Positions 24,380-33,140 of a DNA stretch of 64,000 nucleotides are shown piece after piece (the stretch's first letter is position 1; the number at the start of each line of letters is the position of its first letter). The DNA is from an uncultured Clostridia bacterium (GTDB lineage Bacteria; Bacillota; Clostridia; Lachnospirales; Lachnospiraceae). The position numbers and the translations under genes were made by a program. The DNA is taken from contig CANDNA010000014.1 of assembly GCA_947385955.1 (NCBI GenBank), positions 1-64,000 of the forward strand, given 5' to 3'. Below the pieces are notes generated by a model. It made no database searches and was not told where the DNA came from. It worked only from the letters and a program-made list of their open reading frames with translations.

Positions 24380-25696
24380 TCAGTTTTTTTCCTTTTTTTG
24401 CATATTGGATAACATCAGGATGACAGTAAACCGATCATTTTCGTCCTCAATATTCAAAATGCCATTGTATTTATGGGACAATTCCTCCACATTTTTCAAA
24501 CCAAATCCATGTCTGCTCTGGTCGGCTTTCGTTGTCAGATACCGGTTTTCCCTTTTCCTGCTCTGATTCCTGAAGTTGTTTACCACCCGAAAGATCACGA
24601 TGGCATCATTCCCTCTGTACAGACTGACAGAAACATAACCATTCTCACATCCGGCTGCCGCTTCCAGGGCATTGTCAAGCAGATTCCCAAACATTCTGAT
24701 CTTATCGGTTTCGTCCACAAAATTCACATCCGTCCCCGGCTGCACATCTACCTCGTATCTCACTCCCAGCTCCTGTGCCGCTTTCTCACGTTCCATAAAT
24801 ACCGCATTGGACACCGGATCGTTGATATACAGTTTTTTATCCAGCGGACTCTTTTTCAGCAAAAGGCGGGAAGCCTCCGTTGCCAGCTCCTGAAACCGGC
24901 CTGCATTTTCCTCATCTGCAAAATGTTCAATCGTCCGGACAATATGCTTCATTTCATGAACATATTCCGCATATTCCTGATTGATCTCCTCCATACGACG
25001 ATAATGATTATGCTCCAATGCAGTTTTCAATTTTAACATTTCATTGTCTTTGGCAGCATTTTCTACCATCAAAAGTTTTTCCACAACAGAAAAATTTACT
25101 ATATTACTGAAAATAAGCAAGATACCACCTAAACAAATCAAAAAATAACCATAAGGATATCTGTCCCTGGCAATAAACCCATTTAAAAGAATCAATGCAG
25201 AAACCGGCAGAATAAACAGGCTTCTTAACTTGGAATAGCTATCTGTTCTGGGAGAATTCTGACTGTATTTCCGAACCGCCTGAATGATTGCAAACTCAAA
25301 CAGTTTTTCCACAACCAATATAAAAATCCTGTTAATATCTGCGGAAGTAATATCAATCCCCAATACACGATAAATAAAATGGAAAATAAACTCTGTAACC
25401 GCCAGAATCATATAATAAAACATACCATATAGTATATTCAATTTTAATTCAATCCGAAAAATCAGCCAGGAAAATGTCATTTGCAAAATCGGTACAAACA
25501 ACAGATTCACCACCGGAATTTCCAGCCAGTTAACCATATAAATCGCAGTGATGCAGATCCATGCCTTTAAAACCCGAATATTCCTGCGATCTTCATACAC
25601 CGGAAACAGCGCTTCCAGAAAAATATACAATAAAAATATCTCAAACATACAGTTGAAATACATGACCATTCTATATGTAATTTCCCCTATATCCAT
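24380..25696 (-). CDS. agrC: AgrC-like sensor histidine kinase, module 2
   Basis: A 438-aa kinase with about six N-terminal membrane segments (residues 10-195). The phospho-acceptor region is EYVHEMKHIVRTIEHF, followed by a GHKL ATPase domain with GNLLDNALEAAA and RHGFGLKNVEELSHKYNG. It overlaps the module 2 response-regulator gene by 10 nt. It should sense the Cys-type peptide encoded just downstream, which makes this a second, separate signal channel next to module 1. Confidence 0.92.
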   Translation of the reverse strand: MDIGEITYRMVMYFNCMFEIFLLYIFLEALFPVYEDRRNIRVLKAWICITAIYMVNWLEIPVVNLLFVPILQMTFSWLIFRIELKLNILYGMFYYMILAVTEFIFHFIYRVLGIDITSADINRIFILVVEKLFEFAIIQAVRKYSQNSPRTDSYSKLRSLFILPVSALILLNGFIARDRYPYGYFLICLGGILLIFSNIVNFSVVEKLLMVENAAKDNEMLKLKTALEHNHYRRMEEINQEYAEYVHEMKHIVRTIEHFADEENAGRFQELATEASRLLLKKSPLDKKLYINDPVSNAVFMEREKAAQELGVRYEVDVQPGTDVNFVDETDKIRMFGNLLDNALEAAAGCENGYVSVSLYRGNDAIVIFRVVNNFRNQSRKRENRYLTTKADQSRHGFGLKNVEELSHKYNGILNIEDENDRFTVILMLSNMQKKEKN

Positions 25697-26472
25697 TCCT
25701 TCTCATCCTTTCGATACCGTGCACTCCAATATCTGCCCAATGCATCATCAAACTGTTTCTTTCTGCTTCTGGAAACAGTAAGTTCTGTTTTATCCTTCAG
25801 CAAAACAGAATCCCTGGAACGTGCGACAATATATTGTGCATTGATAATATAACTTTTCTTTGCATAGATAAATCCAAAATCCTTTAACTGTTCATAATAA
25901 GAATCCAGTTTTACACCGCTTTTCACAAACATTTCCTTTGGAGCCTGCCTTCTTTCTGAAATCCGGAAAACTTCCTCCGCTTTCTCTTCTGTCAGATAGA
26001 TGGCACTGCCTTTGTCCTGAATACAGATATACAGAATATCTGAAGGTTTCAACGTAAATATTGTACCGGCATATTTTACAAGCAGATGACATGGCCTGTC
26101 TCTGCGTGCTGCTTCCTGTAAAATTCTCTGCAAAGCAGATTTCAGTTCTCCCGCCGGAGCATCTTTCAGCAGATAACTGTATGGCTGTACCTGAAAGATA
26201 CGACTGGCAGGATAATCATAGGCTGTGTAAAAGACCAGCAGGGTATCCTCATCCGAAAGACGTATGCTTTCTGCAATCTCCGTTCCTTCCCGTTCGGTTT
26301 TCATTTTGATATCCAGAAATATAACGGCAAATGTCTCATGGCTGTCAAGAAGCGCTTCACCATTCAAAAATTCACAAAAGGTTATATCTTCAGGATGTTC
26401 CGTACTTTCCAGAATGAGTTTCTCCAAATTTCGGATATCTGCCAGACAATCATCACATATGGCAATCTTCAT
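25687..26472 (-). CDS. agrA: AgrA-like LytTR response regulator, module 2
   Basis: A 261-aa regulator from the ATG encoding MKIAICDDCLAD, with GGAGG upstream. The receiver has the phospho-acceptor in TFAVIFLDIKMKTEREG. The LytTR domain covers about residues 140-250 (IFTLKPSDILYICIQDKGSAIYL, KSYIINAQYIVARSRDS). It is the first gene of the agr2 transcript, whose extended -10 promoter (TATAAT at 26504-26509 on the minus strand) lies divergent to an XRE gene. It overlaps agrC2 by 10 nt. Confidence 0.92.
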   Translation of the reverse strand: MKIAICDDCLADIRNLEKLILESTEHPEDITFCEFLNGEALLDSHETFAVIFLDIKMKTEREGTEIAESIRLSDEDTLLVFYTAYDYPASRIFQVQPYSYLLKDAPAGELKSALQRILQEAARRDRPCHLLVKYAGTIFTLKPSDILYICIQDKGSAIYLTEEKAEEVFRISERRQAPKEMFVKSGVKLDSYYEQLKDFGFIYAKKSYIINAQYIVARSRDSVLLKDKTELTVSRSRKKQFDDALGRYWSARYRKDEKEWI

Positions 26473-26503
26473 TCTTTTATCCTCCCGTATATAATACAGA
26501 AAA

Positions 26504-26614
26504 ATTATACCATAGAATTTGCCAGTTTTTTCTTTTTTCCTGATTTGAAATTGCAAAAGCAGGAATATTTATTGTTACTAAATTTCCTGATGGTCAACAT
26601 TCCTATTTTATAAT
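26504..26614. promoter_or_regulatory. Divergent promoter region of agr module 2 and the XRE gene
   Basis: The minus-strand promoter has an extended -10 (TGG then TATAAT at 26504-26509) and no strong -35. The plus-strand gene has TATAAT at 26609-26614. An imperfect inverted repeat (AGGAATATT and AACATTCCT, about 26557-26605) lies between the two and may be an operator. Confidence 0.5.
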
Positions 26615-26637
26615 GAAGATACAGCACGGAGGTTCCT

Positions 26638-26997
26638 ATGCACGATTTTGGAGAATTACTGAAGCGTCTTCGTAAAGAAAGAGATTATACACAGGCGCAG
26701 CTTGCGGAAAAACTGGGAAAAAGCAAATCTGCAATTTGCAGATATGAGAATAACCAAAAACTGCCGTCTTTGGAAACACTGATTGATATTTCCAACCTGT
26801 TTAATACCAGTCTTGATTATCTGGTTGGAATAGAGAAAAAAGAATCCATCTCCACCAATGACCTGTCAGCAAGACAGTTCGATATTATAAAAACCCTGCT
26901 GACAGAATTTCATGACAAGAAAAAATACCGTCGAAACGGTTTGACAAAATGCCAACTGGAAATTATGAATGAAATCATTATTGAGTTTATGAATTAA
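26638..26997 (+). CDS. XRE-family regulator divergent from the agr locus
   Basis: A 119-aa protein with an HTH_3 domain at residues 4-62 (LLKRLRKERDYTQAQLAEKLGKS, then AICRYENNQKLPSLETL) and a helical tail. GGAGG lies 6 nt before the ATG. Divergent placement next to the agr2 promoter suggests it may control that locus, but the sequence gives no direct proof. An alternative is a stray XRE regulator of unrelated genes. Confidence 0.85.
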   Translation: MHDFGELLKRLRKERDYTQAQLAEKLGKSKSAICRYENNQKLPSLETLIDISNLFNTSLDYLVGIEKKESISTNDLSARQFDIIKTLLTEFHDKKKYRRNGLTKCQLEIMNEIIIEFMN

Positions 26998-27126
26998 AAG
27001 CCACCAGACGATCCATTCAGTTCCGCCAGGCGCCTCTGCCATACAGCCTGCTCTGCCATGCGTTTTCAAGCAGCGCATGGTCTGTTTATATGTGCGCATC
27101 ATACCAGACAAAACCAAAAAGTAAAA

Positions 27127-27155
27127 GTACCGTCAGCCCAAATGACCAACGGTAC
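27127..27155 (-). terminator. Intrinsic terminator after hpf
   Basis: Stem GTACCGT/ACGGTAC on the minus strand, followed by TTTT and TTTTT. It lies just after the hpf stop. Confidence 0.75.
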
Positions 27156-27162
27156 AGTCTCT

Positions 27163-27690
27163 TTACACTTCCGGTTCAATCAACCCGTAAGTATTCCCTT
27201 TTCTTTTATATACCACATTTACCTGCTCTGTCTCTGCATTGTTAAACACAAAGAAATTATGTCCCAAAAGCTCCATCTGTACGCAGGCATCTTCCGGGTA
27301 CATGGGCTTAATATCAAATTTCTTGGTACGCAGGATCTTAACTTCCTCATCATCCATAAAGTCCTTTTCAATATATTCCTTCTTGAAATAGTTGGACGCC
27401 TGCTTCTGATCCACCAGCTTGTTTTTATATTTTTTTAACTGCCGTTCAATCACTTCTTCTACCAGATCAATGGATACATACATGTCGCTGCTGACCTGTT
27501 CAGAACGGATAATGTTTCCTTTTACCGGAATGGTTACTTCGATTTTCTGCCTGTCCTTTTCCACACTCAGCGTAACCTGCACTTCCGTTTCCGGTGTAAA
27601 ATATCTTTCCAGTTTTCCGATTTTATCCTGTACGGCCCCTCTCAGGCCTTCTGTTACATCAATGTTTTTTCCGCTGATTACGATCTTCAT
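27163..27690 (-). CDS. hpf: Ribosome hibernation-promoting factor, long form
   Basis: A 175-aa long-form HPF. The N-terminal domain (residues 1-100, KIVISGKNIDVTEGLRGAVQDKIGKLERYF) binds the ribosome and the C-terminal domain (about 115-175, VRTKKF-like region through RRKGNTYGLIEPEV) promotes 100S dimers. It has its own promoter: TTGCCA-17-TAAAAT at 27814-27842 on the minus strand. It is transcribed alone to a terminator at about 27127-27155. Confidence 0.95.
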   Translation of the reverse strand: MKIVISGKNIDVTEGLRGAVQDKIGKLERYFTPETEVQVTLSVEKDRQKIEVTIPVKGNIIRSEQVSSDMYVSIDLVEEVIERQLKKYKNKLVDQKQASNYFKKEYIEKDFMDDEEVKILRTKKFDIKPMYPEDACVQMELLGHNFFVFNNAETEQVNVVYKRKGNTYGLIEPEV

Positions 27691-27813
27691 GATGTCATCC
27701 CCTTTTCAATTTATTTGCAGTTCCCACATTTGCTGTTTCTGCTTCTGCCTGCCACGCCTGCATGCAGCCTGTCCGGCAGCCGTTATTTTTGCACGGCTCA
27801 TCTGCACGTGTAT

Positions 27814-27842
27814 ATTTTACCAAAATTAGGGGGATTTGGCAA
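27814..27842 (-). promoter_or_regulatory. hpf: Sigma-A-type promoter of hpf
   Basis: TTGCCA, a 17-nt spacer, TAAAAT on the minus strand, about 125 nt upstream of the hpf ATG. Confidence 0.7.
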
Positions 27843-28198
27843 TAGTCGTTGGAATTGTCTGTCTATTTCTGAAATCCGGTTTCGTCAAATTCACGGGAAC
27901 AGGTTTCTCATTTTTATGACAATTTCACAAAATATAAAATTCTGTTTTTTTACAAATTCCGACAGGTTCTGTTTCAGCCGGCTGTGGACAATGTGGATAA
28001 TTTCGTGCATAAGTCGTTTTTCCGCATTTTTTGCGATTTTTATTGTGGATAACTTTCAAAAAAATGAGGCTTTGTTTTTTCATTCTGAAAAGGGCTGTCA
28101 GCTTTTTTGTGCATCCTGTATAGTCTCCTGCGTCTTACAATAACAGATATAGTCTGAAAATTTTGTATGAAACAGGAAAAGAGGATATCCGCTGCCTG
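27843..28198. other. AT-rich gap with clustered DnaA-box-like sequences
   Basis: No gene is supported in this stretch. Three TGTGGA(T/C)AA sequences lie within 70 bp, at 27983-27991, 27992-28000 and 28044-28052. They match or nearly match the DnaA box in the same orientation. No dnaA, dnaN or other initiator gene lies nearby. Confidence 0.5.
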
Positions 28199-29308
28199 TT
28201 ATGATTCATTTACCACCGCAATCTTAAATCCGTCCATCCGGATGTTGGTCTCCATTGCCTCATTGATTTCATCCAGTGAGAATTTATGGGATACCAGTTC
28301 TCCTACCGGATATCCCTGTTTCACAGCTTCTTTCAGCATTTCCATAGCCTGCAGCCAGTCTTTGGCCTGATATGTCCAGGAGCCGGTTACTTTGATCTCC
28401 TTATTGCAGATGTCCAAATGGGGGTTGTATACCGCATCTCCGTTATTGACAAAGAATCCCAGCTCACACATGGAACCGCCCCTGCGTACATAATGCCAGA
28501 TCGTAGAGGCTGCTTTGGGAGAACCGGTACACTGAAATGCCATTTCTGCCCCTTTCCCTTCTGTTTCTTCTTTTACCCTTGCTTCCGCATCTCCTGTCAG
28601 GAAATTGACGGTAACTTTTGCTCCCAGTTTTGCCGCCATACCCAGACGCTTCTCATCACCGTCCACCGCAATGATATTTCTGCATCCCATAGTCCGTACA
28701 GTTGTCAAAAGCAACAGTCCAATCGGGCCGCAGCCCTGAATGAGTACATGGGAATCATGTTTGAAGTTAAAAATCTCCTTCGCCTTCTCCACAGCATGTA
28801 CCACCACTGCGGCAGGCTCAATGAGAAGTCTGGAATCCAGGTCCTCCATATCCGAAACATTAAAAATCACGCCGCCTGCATTGATTTTCATATATTCCCC
28901 AAACCAGCCATTGAAAAAATGTTCCTCGCCCGGCAAAAGTCCAAAGATTTCTCCACCATCGCACAGGTGAATATGTTCCGGATCTTTTTTACAGGTATCG
29001 CAGACGCCGCAGGGTTTCAGTCCTGTTACAATCTTATCTCCCACATGTAACGGCTTTCCGGAATAATCCTCTGTCACATTCTTTCCCAGCTTTACAATGG
29101 TTCCGGTACCTTCATGTCCCAGTTGAATCGGAATATATCCAAACGGGTCTCCTTTGTATTCATGTACATCTGTTCCGCAGATGCCACAGCCCTCTACTTT
29201 TACCAGCACTTCATCATCATGGATCTCCGGTACAGGAAGCTCCCGCACTTCGATTTTTTTCTCTCCCGTCAGTACTGCCACTTTTGCCGTTGTTTTGATT
29301 TCGCTCAT
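28199..29308 (-). CDS. Zinc-dependent medium-chain polyol dehydrogenase
   Basis: A 369-aa zinc dehydrogenase of the sorbitol/threonine dehydrogenase type, which oxidises a polyol or secondary alcohol with NAD. It has the catalytic zinc site (CGICGTDVHEYKG, GHEGTG), the four-Cys structural zinc loop (CGVCDTCKKDPEHIHLC) and a Rossmann GCGPIGLLLL motif. The start is the ATG with GGAGG 8 nt upstream. It follows the xylose-isomerase-like gene by 32 nt, so the two likely act on one sugar or polyol route. The substrate cannot be told from sequence. Confidence 0.85.
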   Translation of the reverse strand: MSEIKTTAKVAVLTGEKKIEVRELPVPEIHDDEVLVKVEGCGICGTDVHEYKGDPFGYIPIQLGHEGTGTIVKLGKNVTEDYSGKPLHVGDKIVTGLKPCGVCDTCKKDPEHIHLCDGGEIFGLLPGEEHFFNGWFGEYMKINAGGVIFNVSDMEDLDSRLLIEPAAVVVHAVEKAKEIFNFKHDSHVLIQGCGPIGLLLLTTVRTMGCRNIIAVDGDEKRLGMAAKLGAKVTVNFLTGDAEARVKEETEGKGAEMAFQCTGSPKAASTIWHYVRRGGSMCELGFFVNNGDAVYNPHLDICNKEIKVTGSWTYQAKDWLQAMEMLKEAVKQGYPVGELVSHKFSLDEINEAMETNIRMDGFKIAVVNES

Positions 29309-29340
29309 ATCCTGTCCTCCTTTTACTGTTTTCCGCCGGT

Positions 29341-30375
29341 TCATTCAATTCCCATCAGCAGATTCATAACATACATTTCCAGTCCTTCAAAATCCCGTGC
29401 TTCTACCAGACGTTTCTGCAGCTCATAATCAAATCTGTCCACTTTTTCTTCCAGTGCCCTGAAAATTTTCAGACTGTTTTCCAGATGTTTATAACCATCC
29501 CCGTCCTTTGTCGTCCGCATTGCCTTCACATCCAGCCCTACAAACTCGCCGTGGTCTCCATATCCGTTTTCTTTGAGTACCTTTACCTGATTAAACGCAG
29601 CACGGAGATTTTCCACTCCAAAGGCTTTATCCTGATCGTATTTGATCCCATTCTGATCATTCAGGTGAACTGTCATCAGTTTGCCCATAGCCATTGCAAA
29701 TCCGATTTCATGCGCCGGATCCAGCCCTGCCAGAATGGCATGTGCACTTTCCAGATTTCCGCCCACTCTGGAAGGATCCACAGTGGCCGCAGAAATTGCC
29801 ATAACGTGTCCCATTGTTCCGCAAATGCTCCTGTCAATCGGCTCATTCGGCTTTGGCTCGATACAGATGCGGATTTTGCTGTCATATTCCAGCATCTTAT
29901 TGATTGCTTCTATCAACATCCTTGTCGCCCATACCGGAGATTTGGATTCCGCACAGAGCGTTCCTTCCCTGGCAAGCCACAGAACTACCATATTACAGTC
30001 CAGTTCATTGGCAATGTCAATGGAACGGTAAGCCCTCCACATTGCATATTCCCTGTCCTTTTCAGAAGTACTCATAAACCCGCCGTCAGCAGTATGTTCG
30101 TCCATCCAGAGCCTGGGCGCCACAAACTCTGCCGCCAGCCCGTACCGATCCAGTGTCTGTTTTAATTCTCTTGCCTTTTTTTTGATTTCCTCCTCCGTAT
30201 AATCATTGATATTCGGCACGGCATCATCATCATGGAACTGGATTGCAGAAAATCCCATCTCCGCAAACTTTTTAAATTTTTCCTCTGTCGGAATATCCGC
30301 CCTTGTTGCCGGTCCGTAAGAATCCGCCCCTGTATGTACGTTCCACGGCCCCACTGAAAATCTAAATTTTGCCAT
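29341..30375 (-). CDS. Class I xylose-isomerase-like sugar isomerase
   Basis: A 344-aa TIM-barrel isomerase. Markers of class I xylose isomerases are the active-site AIQFHDDD, the catalytic and metal-binding ICIEPKPNEP (Glu and Lys), and the metal-binding HLNDQNGIKYDQD. The family converts xylose to xylulose or related aldoses to ketoses in the cytoplasm. It shares an operon with the dehydrogenase and is divergent from an AraC regulator. The exact substrate is unknown. The ATG has AAGG upstream. Confidence 0.82.
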   Translation of the reverse strand: MAKFRFSVGPWNVHTGADSYGPATRADIPTEEKFKKFAEMGFSAIQFHDDDAVPNINDYTEEEIKKKARELKQTLDRYGLAAEFVAPRLWMDEHTADGGFMSTSEKDREYAMWRAYRSIDIANELDCNMVVLWLAREGTLCAESKSPVWATRMLIEAINKMLEYDSKIRICIEPKPNEPIDRSICGTMGHVMAISAATVDPSRVGGNLESAHAILAGLDPAHEIGFAMAMGKLMTVHLNDQNGIKYDQDKAFGVENLRAAFNQVKVLKENGYGDHGEFVGLDVKAMRTTKDGDGYKHLENSLKIFRALEEKVDRFDYELQKRLVEARDFEGLEMYVMNLLMGIE

Positions 30376-30466
30376 CTTTTTTCCCTTCCTTTCTCCGCTA
30401 CACATTGCCTGGTTTCATTTACCCGCATTCTTCTTTATTTCTTTACCATTCAGTTATACCATCCTG

Positions 30467-30486
30467 TGACAATATAAAATGACAAT
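30467..30486. repeat. TGACAAT direct repeats in the isomerase/AraC divergent region
   Basis: TGACAAT occurs at 30467-30473 and again at 30480-30486, a 13-bp period. It lies between the isomerase start and the AraC-type gene, so it may be that regulator's operator. Confidence 0.45.
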
Positions 30487-30501
30487 CTTGCGATTTTCTC
30501 A

Positions 30502-30530
30502 TTGCCTTGTTGTCATTCCGCCCCTATACT
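30502..30530 (+). promoter_or_regulatory. Promoter of the AraC-type regulator
   Basis: TTGCCT, a 17-nt spacer, TATACT on the plus strand, 66 nt before the ATG. Confidence 0.6.
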
Positions 30531-30596
30531 GAAGGTAAGACAATACCTCCGGTTGCTCTTGTCAATCGAAGATACTGTCAGTGGAAGGAGCTTTCT

Positions 30597-31544
30597 ATGG
30601 GAACACAAAAAGAACTGGAAATTGTAAGACATACCACAATGAATTATCTGGAAGTTTTTCTTGTGGAGATGACAGAGCGGGGCCCTCATGGTCATGATGA
30701 TCTGGAGATCGGACTGCTCCTGGAAGGGAATCTGACTCTGTTTCTGGAGCAGGAACCATATGAATTAAAAAAAGGAAATATTTATCTGATTAACCGGCAT
30801 CAGGTACACTCTTTTCTGAATAACGGCGAAAAAAATCTGATTCTTGCGTTCCAGATTCCCACGGACTTTTACCGCAGACTCAATGATCAGTTGACCTATC
30901 TGCGATTCGACAGCAATGTGATCCGCAGCGGTCATCTGCACGCCCGTTTATCCGGGCTGTTGCAATCCTGTGCCAGACTTTATTTTGGAACAGAAAAATT
31001 CCGGGAACTGGAATGCTCCTCCCTGCTTCTGCATGCCCTGTATCTGCTGCTGGAAAGCTGCCCTTATACAGTGACCAGCGAACGGGAATATCATATCGCC
31101 CAGAACTGTTCTCTTCGTATTAACCGTATTACAGAGTATATCATGCAGCATCATCAGGAACATATTTCACTGGAAACCATTGCCCGGCAGGAACATATTA
31201 CCGTCTGCCATGCCTCACATTTCATTCGCAGAATGTTGGGAATTTCATTTCAGGAATATTTAAACAACATCCGTTTTGACCATGCCCTGCGTCTTTTGAC
31301 TCAGACAGATTTAAGCCTCCTGGATATCTGTATGGAATCCGGATTTTCCGGCAGCCGCTATCTGAACCGCATGTTTGAAAAGAATTTTGGATGTGGCGCA
31401 AAAGAATATCGGAAAACAGAGAAAAAGCAGAAAAGAAAAAACATAAAAGAACAGGCGCTTCCGGTTTCCAATGTCCAGAAGCGCCATTCCTTCAAAGAAT
31501 CTGCGTTTTTATTTCAGGCTTTGACAGCATCCACTGCCGATTAG
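30597..31544 (+). CDS. AraC-family transcriptional regulator
   Basis: A 315-aa regulator. The N-terminal cupin-like sensor domain (residues 1-120, HGHDDLEIGLLLEG) likely binds the sugar. Two HTH motifs lie in about residues 190-295: ISLETIARQEHITVCHASHFIRR and LLDICMESGFSGSRYLNRMFEK. The start with AAGGAG 6 nt upstream is preferred over a longer frame. It is divergent from the isomerase-dehydrogenase operon, which it probably controls. Its end meets the NlpC/P60 gene end (stop overlap). Confidence 0.88.
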   Translation: MGTQKELEIVRHTTMNYLEVFLVEMTERGPHGHDDLEIGLLLEGNLTLFLEQEPYELKKGNIYLINRHQVHSFLNNGEKNLILAFQIPTDFYRRLNDQLTYLRFDSNVIRSGHLHARLSGLLQSCARLYFGTEKFRELECSSLLLHALYLLLESCPYTVTSEREYHIAQNCSLRINRITEYIMQHHQEHISLETIARQEHITVCHASHFIRRMLGISFQEYLNNIRFDHALRLLTQTDLSLLDICMESGFSGSRYLNRMFEKNFGCGAKEYRKTEKKQKRKNIKEQALPVSNVQKRHSFKESAFLFQALTASTAD

Positions 31545-32932
31545 AAAATTCTCCTTACGGCAAGCACATTACGATAGTTTGCATTGGATACGATAATACC
31601 TGTTTTACTTGTACTTGCATGCACAATCTGTCCGTTTCCTGCATAGATACCCACATGGCCGGAGTAGCATACGATATCACCAGGCTGTGCATTGGCAAGT
31701 CCGCCCACATCATAACCCTGACTTCTGTCAGCCGATGAGGAATGGGGAAGGGAAACCCCAAAATTTTTGTATACACTCATAACAAATCCGGAGCAGTCGG
31801 TTCCGTTGGTCAGGCTGGAACCGCCGTATACATAAGGATTGCCCACAAACTGCATTGCATAATCCACAACTGCATTTCCCAGATCGCTGCCGCCGCCTGC
31901 AGGAGCCGGTGCAGGCGCTGCCGGAGCTGCCTCTGCTGCCTGCTGCTGGCCTTCCTGCCCATTTTTCTCTGCATTCTTCTGTGCCTGTGCAGCAGCCTTC
32001 TCTGCTTTGTCTTTGGCTACCTTCTCTTCTGCCTTCTTAGCAGCTTCCTTTGCCGCCTTCTTGGCCTCTTCTTCCTTCTGCAGTCTGGCTTCTTCTTCCT
32101 CTCTGGACTCTGCCTTCACAAAGTCGGTACGAAGAGACACAAATTCGGCAGATACATAGCCATATCCTTCTTCAATATCTACTTTTACCCATCCGTCCAG
32201 CTCTTCAATGACTGACAGCTCTTCATCTATCGGAACCAGCCCCAATACGGGTGCATCGGTTCCTTCCGATTCTCTTACCTTCAGGGTGGTGGTAGTGACT
32301 GTTGCCACCCGTGTACCTACCTCTTTGGCAAGTGCAATTGCTTCTTCACCGGTAACACAGTATTCTGCTTTTACATAGCCGGTTACTGTACCGGATTTGA
32401 TTTTATACCATCCGTTCTCTTCTTCAATAAAGTCACCTACCGACTTGTCATACAGCTTGCCCAGGATTTCTCCTTCTTCGCTGGGAATGCTTCTGATGTT
32501 TACATAATCATTTACTTTGGCAATTACCAGTTTGGAAAACGCTTTTTCCTCTTCAGCCGCCCTGGCTTTTTCTTCTGCTTCTTTGATGCTTGCCTCCTGA
32601 GCCTCGGCTTCCTCGGCCTGCTGCTGCTTTGTTTTTTCCTGGATGTCTCTTGCAGTCTTACCGGTTTCTTCTTTTCCGGAACCGCTCTTGCCTGCGGCAG
32701 ACGCTCCCGTTTTAGAAGCAGAACTGTTCTTTCTTTCCTTTGCCTGGGCAGGTGTCACATCCTTTGCAGATGCAACCTGTTCCTGTGCACTTCCTTCTTC
32801 CATTGTCAGCGCAAATCCGGCAGCGGGAAGGAGAGAAGATACGCCGGTGGCATCCGCCCTTACGGAAACGCCGCCTACAGCTATCACACCTGCCAACGCA
32901 TATGCAGCCAATTTTGCATTCTTATGTCTCAT
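31541..32932 (-). CDS. Secreted NlpC/P60 cell-wall hydrolase with SH3 domains
   Basis: A 463-aa exported enzyme. A signal peptide spans residues 1-29 (AAYALAGVIAVGGVSVRADA). Low-complexity linkers flank two SH3b domains (about 130-200 and 205-270), then an Ala/Lys/Glu-rich coil. The C-terminal NlpC/P60 catalytic domain (355-463) has the Cys in GTDCSGFVMSVY, and His in GHVGIYAGNG and IVHAS. It cleaves peptidoglycan peptide cross-links. The start is the ATG with GGAGG 5 nt upstream. A TTGACA-17-TATATT promoter lies about 90 nt upstream. Confidence 0.92.
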   Translation of the reverse strand: MRHKNAKLAAYALAGVIAVGGVSVRADATGVSSLLPAAGFALTMEEGSAQEQVASAKDVTPAQAKERKNSSASKTGASAAGKSGSGKEETGKTARDIQEKTKQQQAEEAEAQEASIKEAEEKARAAEEEKAFSKLVIAKVNDYVNIRSIPSEEGEILGKLYDKSVGDFIEEENGWYKIKSGTVTGYVKAEYCVTGEEAIALAKEVGTRVATVTTTTLKVRESEGTDAPVLGLVPIDEELSVIEELDGWVKVDIEEGYGYVSAEFVSLRTDFVKAESREEEEARLQKEEEAKKAAKEAAKKAEEKVAKDKAEKAAAQAQKNAEKNGQEGQQQAAEAAPAAPAPAPAGGGSDLGNAVVDYAMQFVGNPYVYGGSSLTNGTDCSGFVMSVYKNFGVSLPHSSSADRSQGYDVGGLANAQPGDIVCYSGHVGIYAGNGQIVHASTSKTGIIVSNANYRNVLAVRRIF

Positions 32933-33018
32933 AATGTCCTCCAAACACGGTTTGTTTTGTAAATCACTATTTCTAATATATTAAAAGTTGTTACGAAATT
33001 GTTAAATTCTTTAAATAG

Positions 33019-33047
33019 AATATAGCATCGTTACCCGTATTTGTCAA
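33019..33047 (-). promoter_or_regulatory. Sigma-A-type promoter of the NlpC/P60 gene
   Basis: TTGACA, a 17-nt spacer, TATATT on the minus strand. A perfect -35 with a long AT-rich leader to the gene. Confidence 0.75.
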
Positions 33048-33140
33048 CACCCGAACATATTTTCCAGCATTTGGAAACCCCTGGCATCCTCCTGGAAAAT
33101 CCCGGTTTTTCCTGATATCATCGGTCTTTTACGCCCTTTG

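Noticed and set aside
26557-26637. A LytTR box in the agr module 2 promoter
   Set aside because: Only single partial half-sites match and the spacing is wrong, so I did not call an AgrA operator there.
31454-31487. GGCGCTTC/GAAGCGCC inverted repeat near the end of the AraC gene
   Set aside because: It lies inside the coding region with no T-run next to it, so it was not called a terminator.
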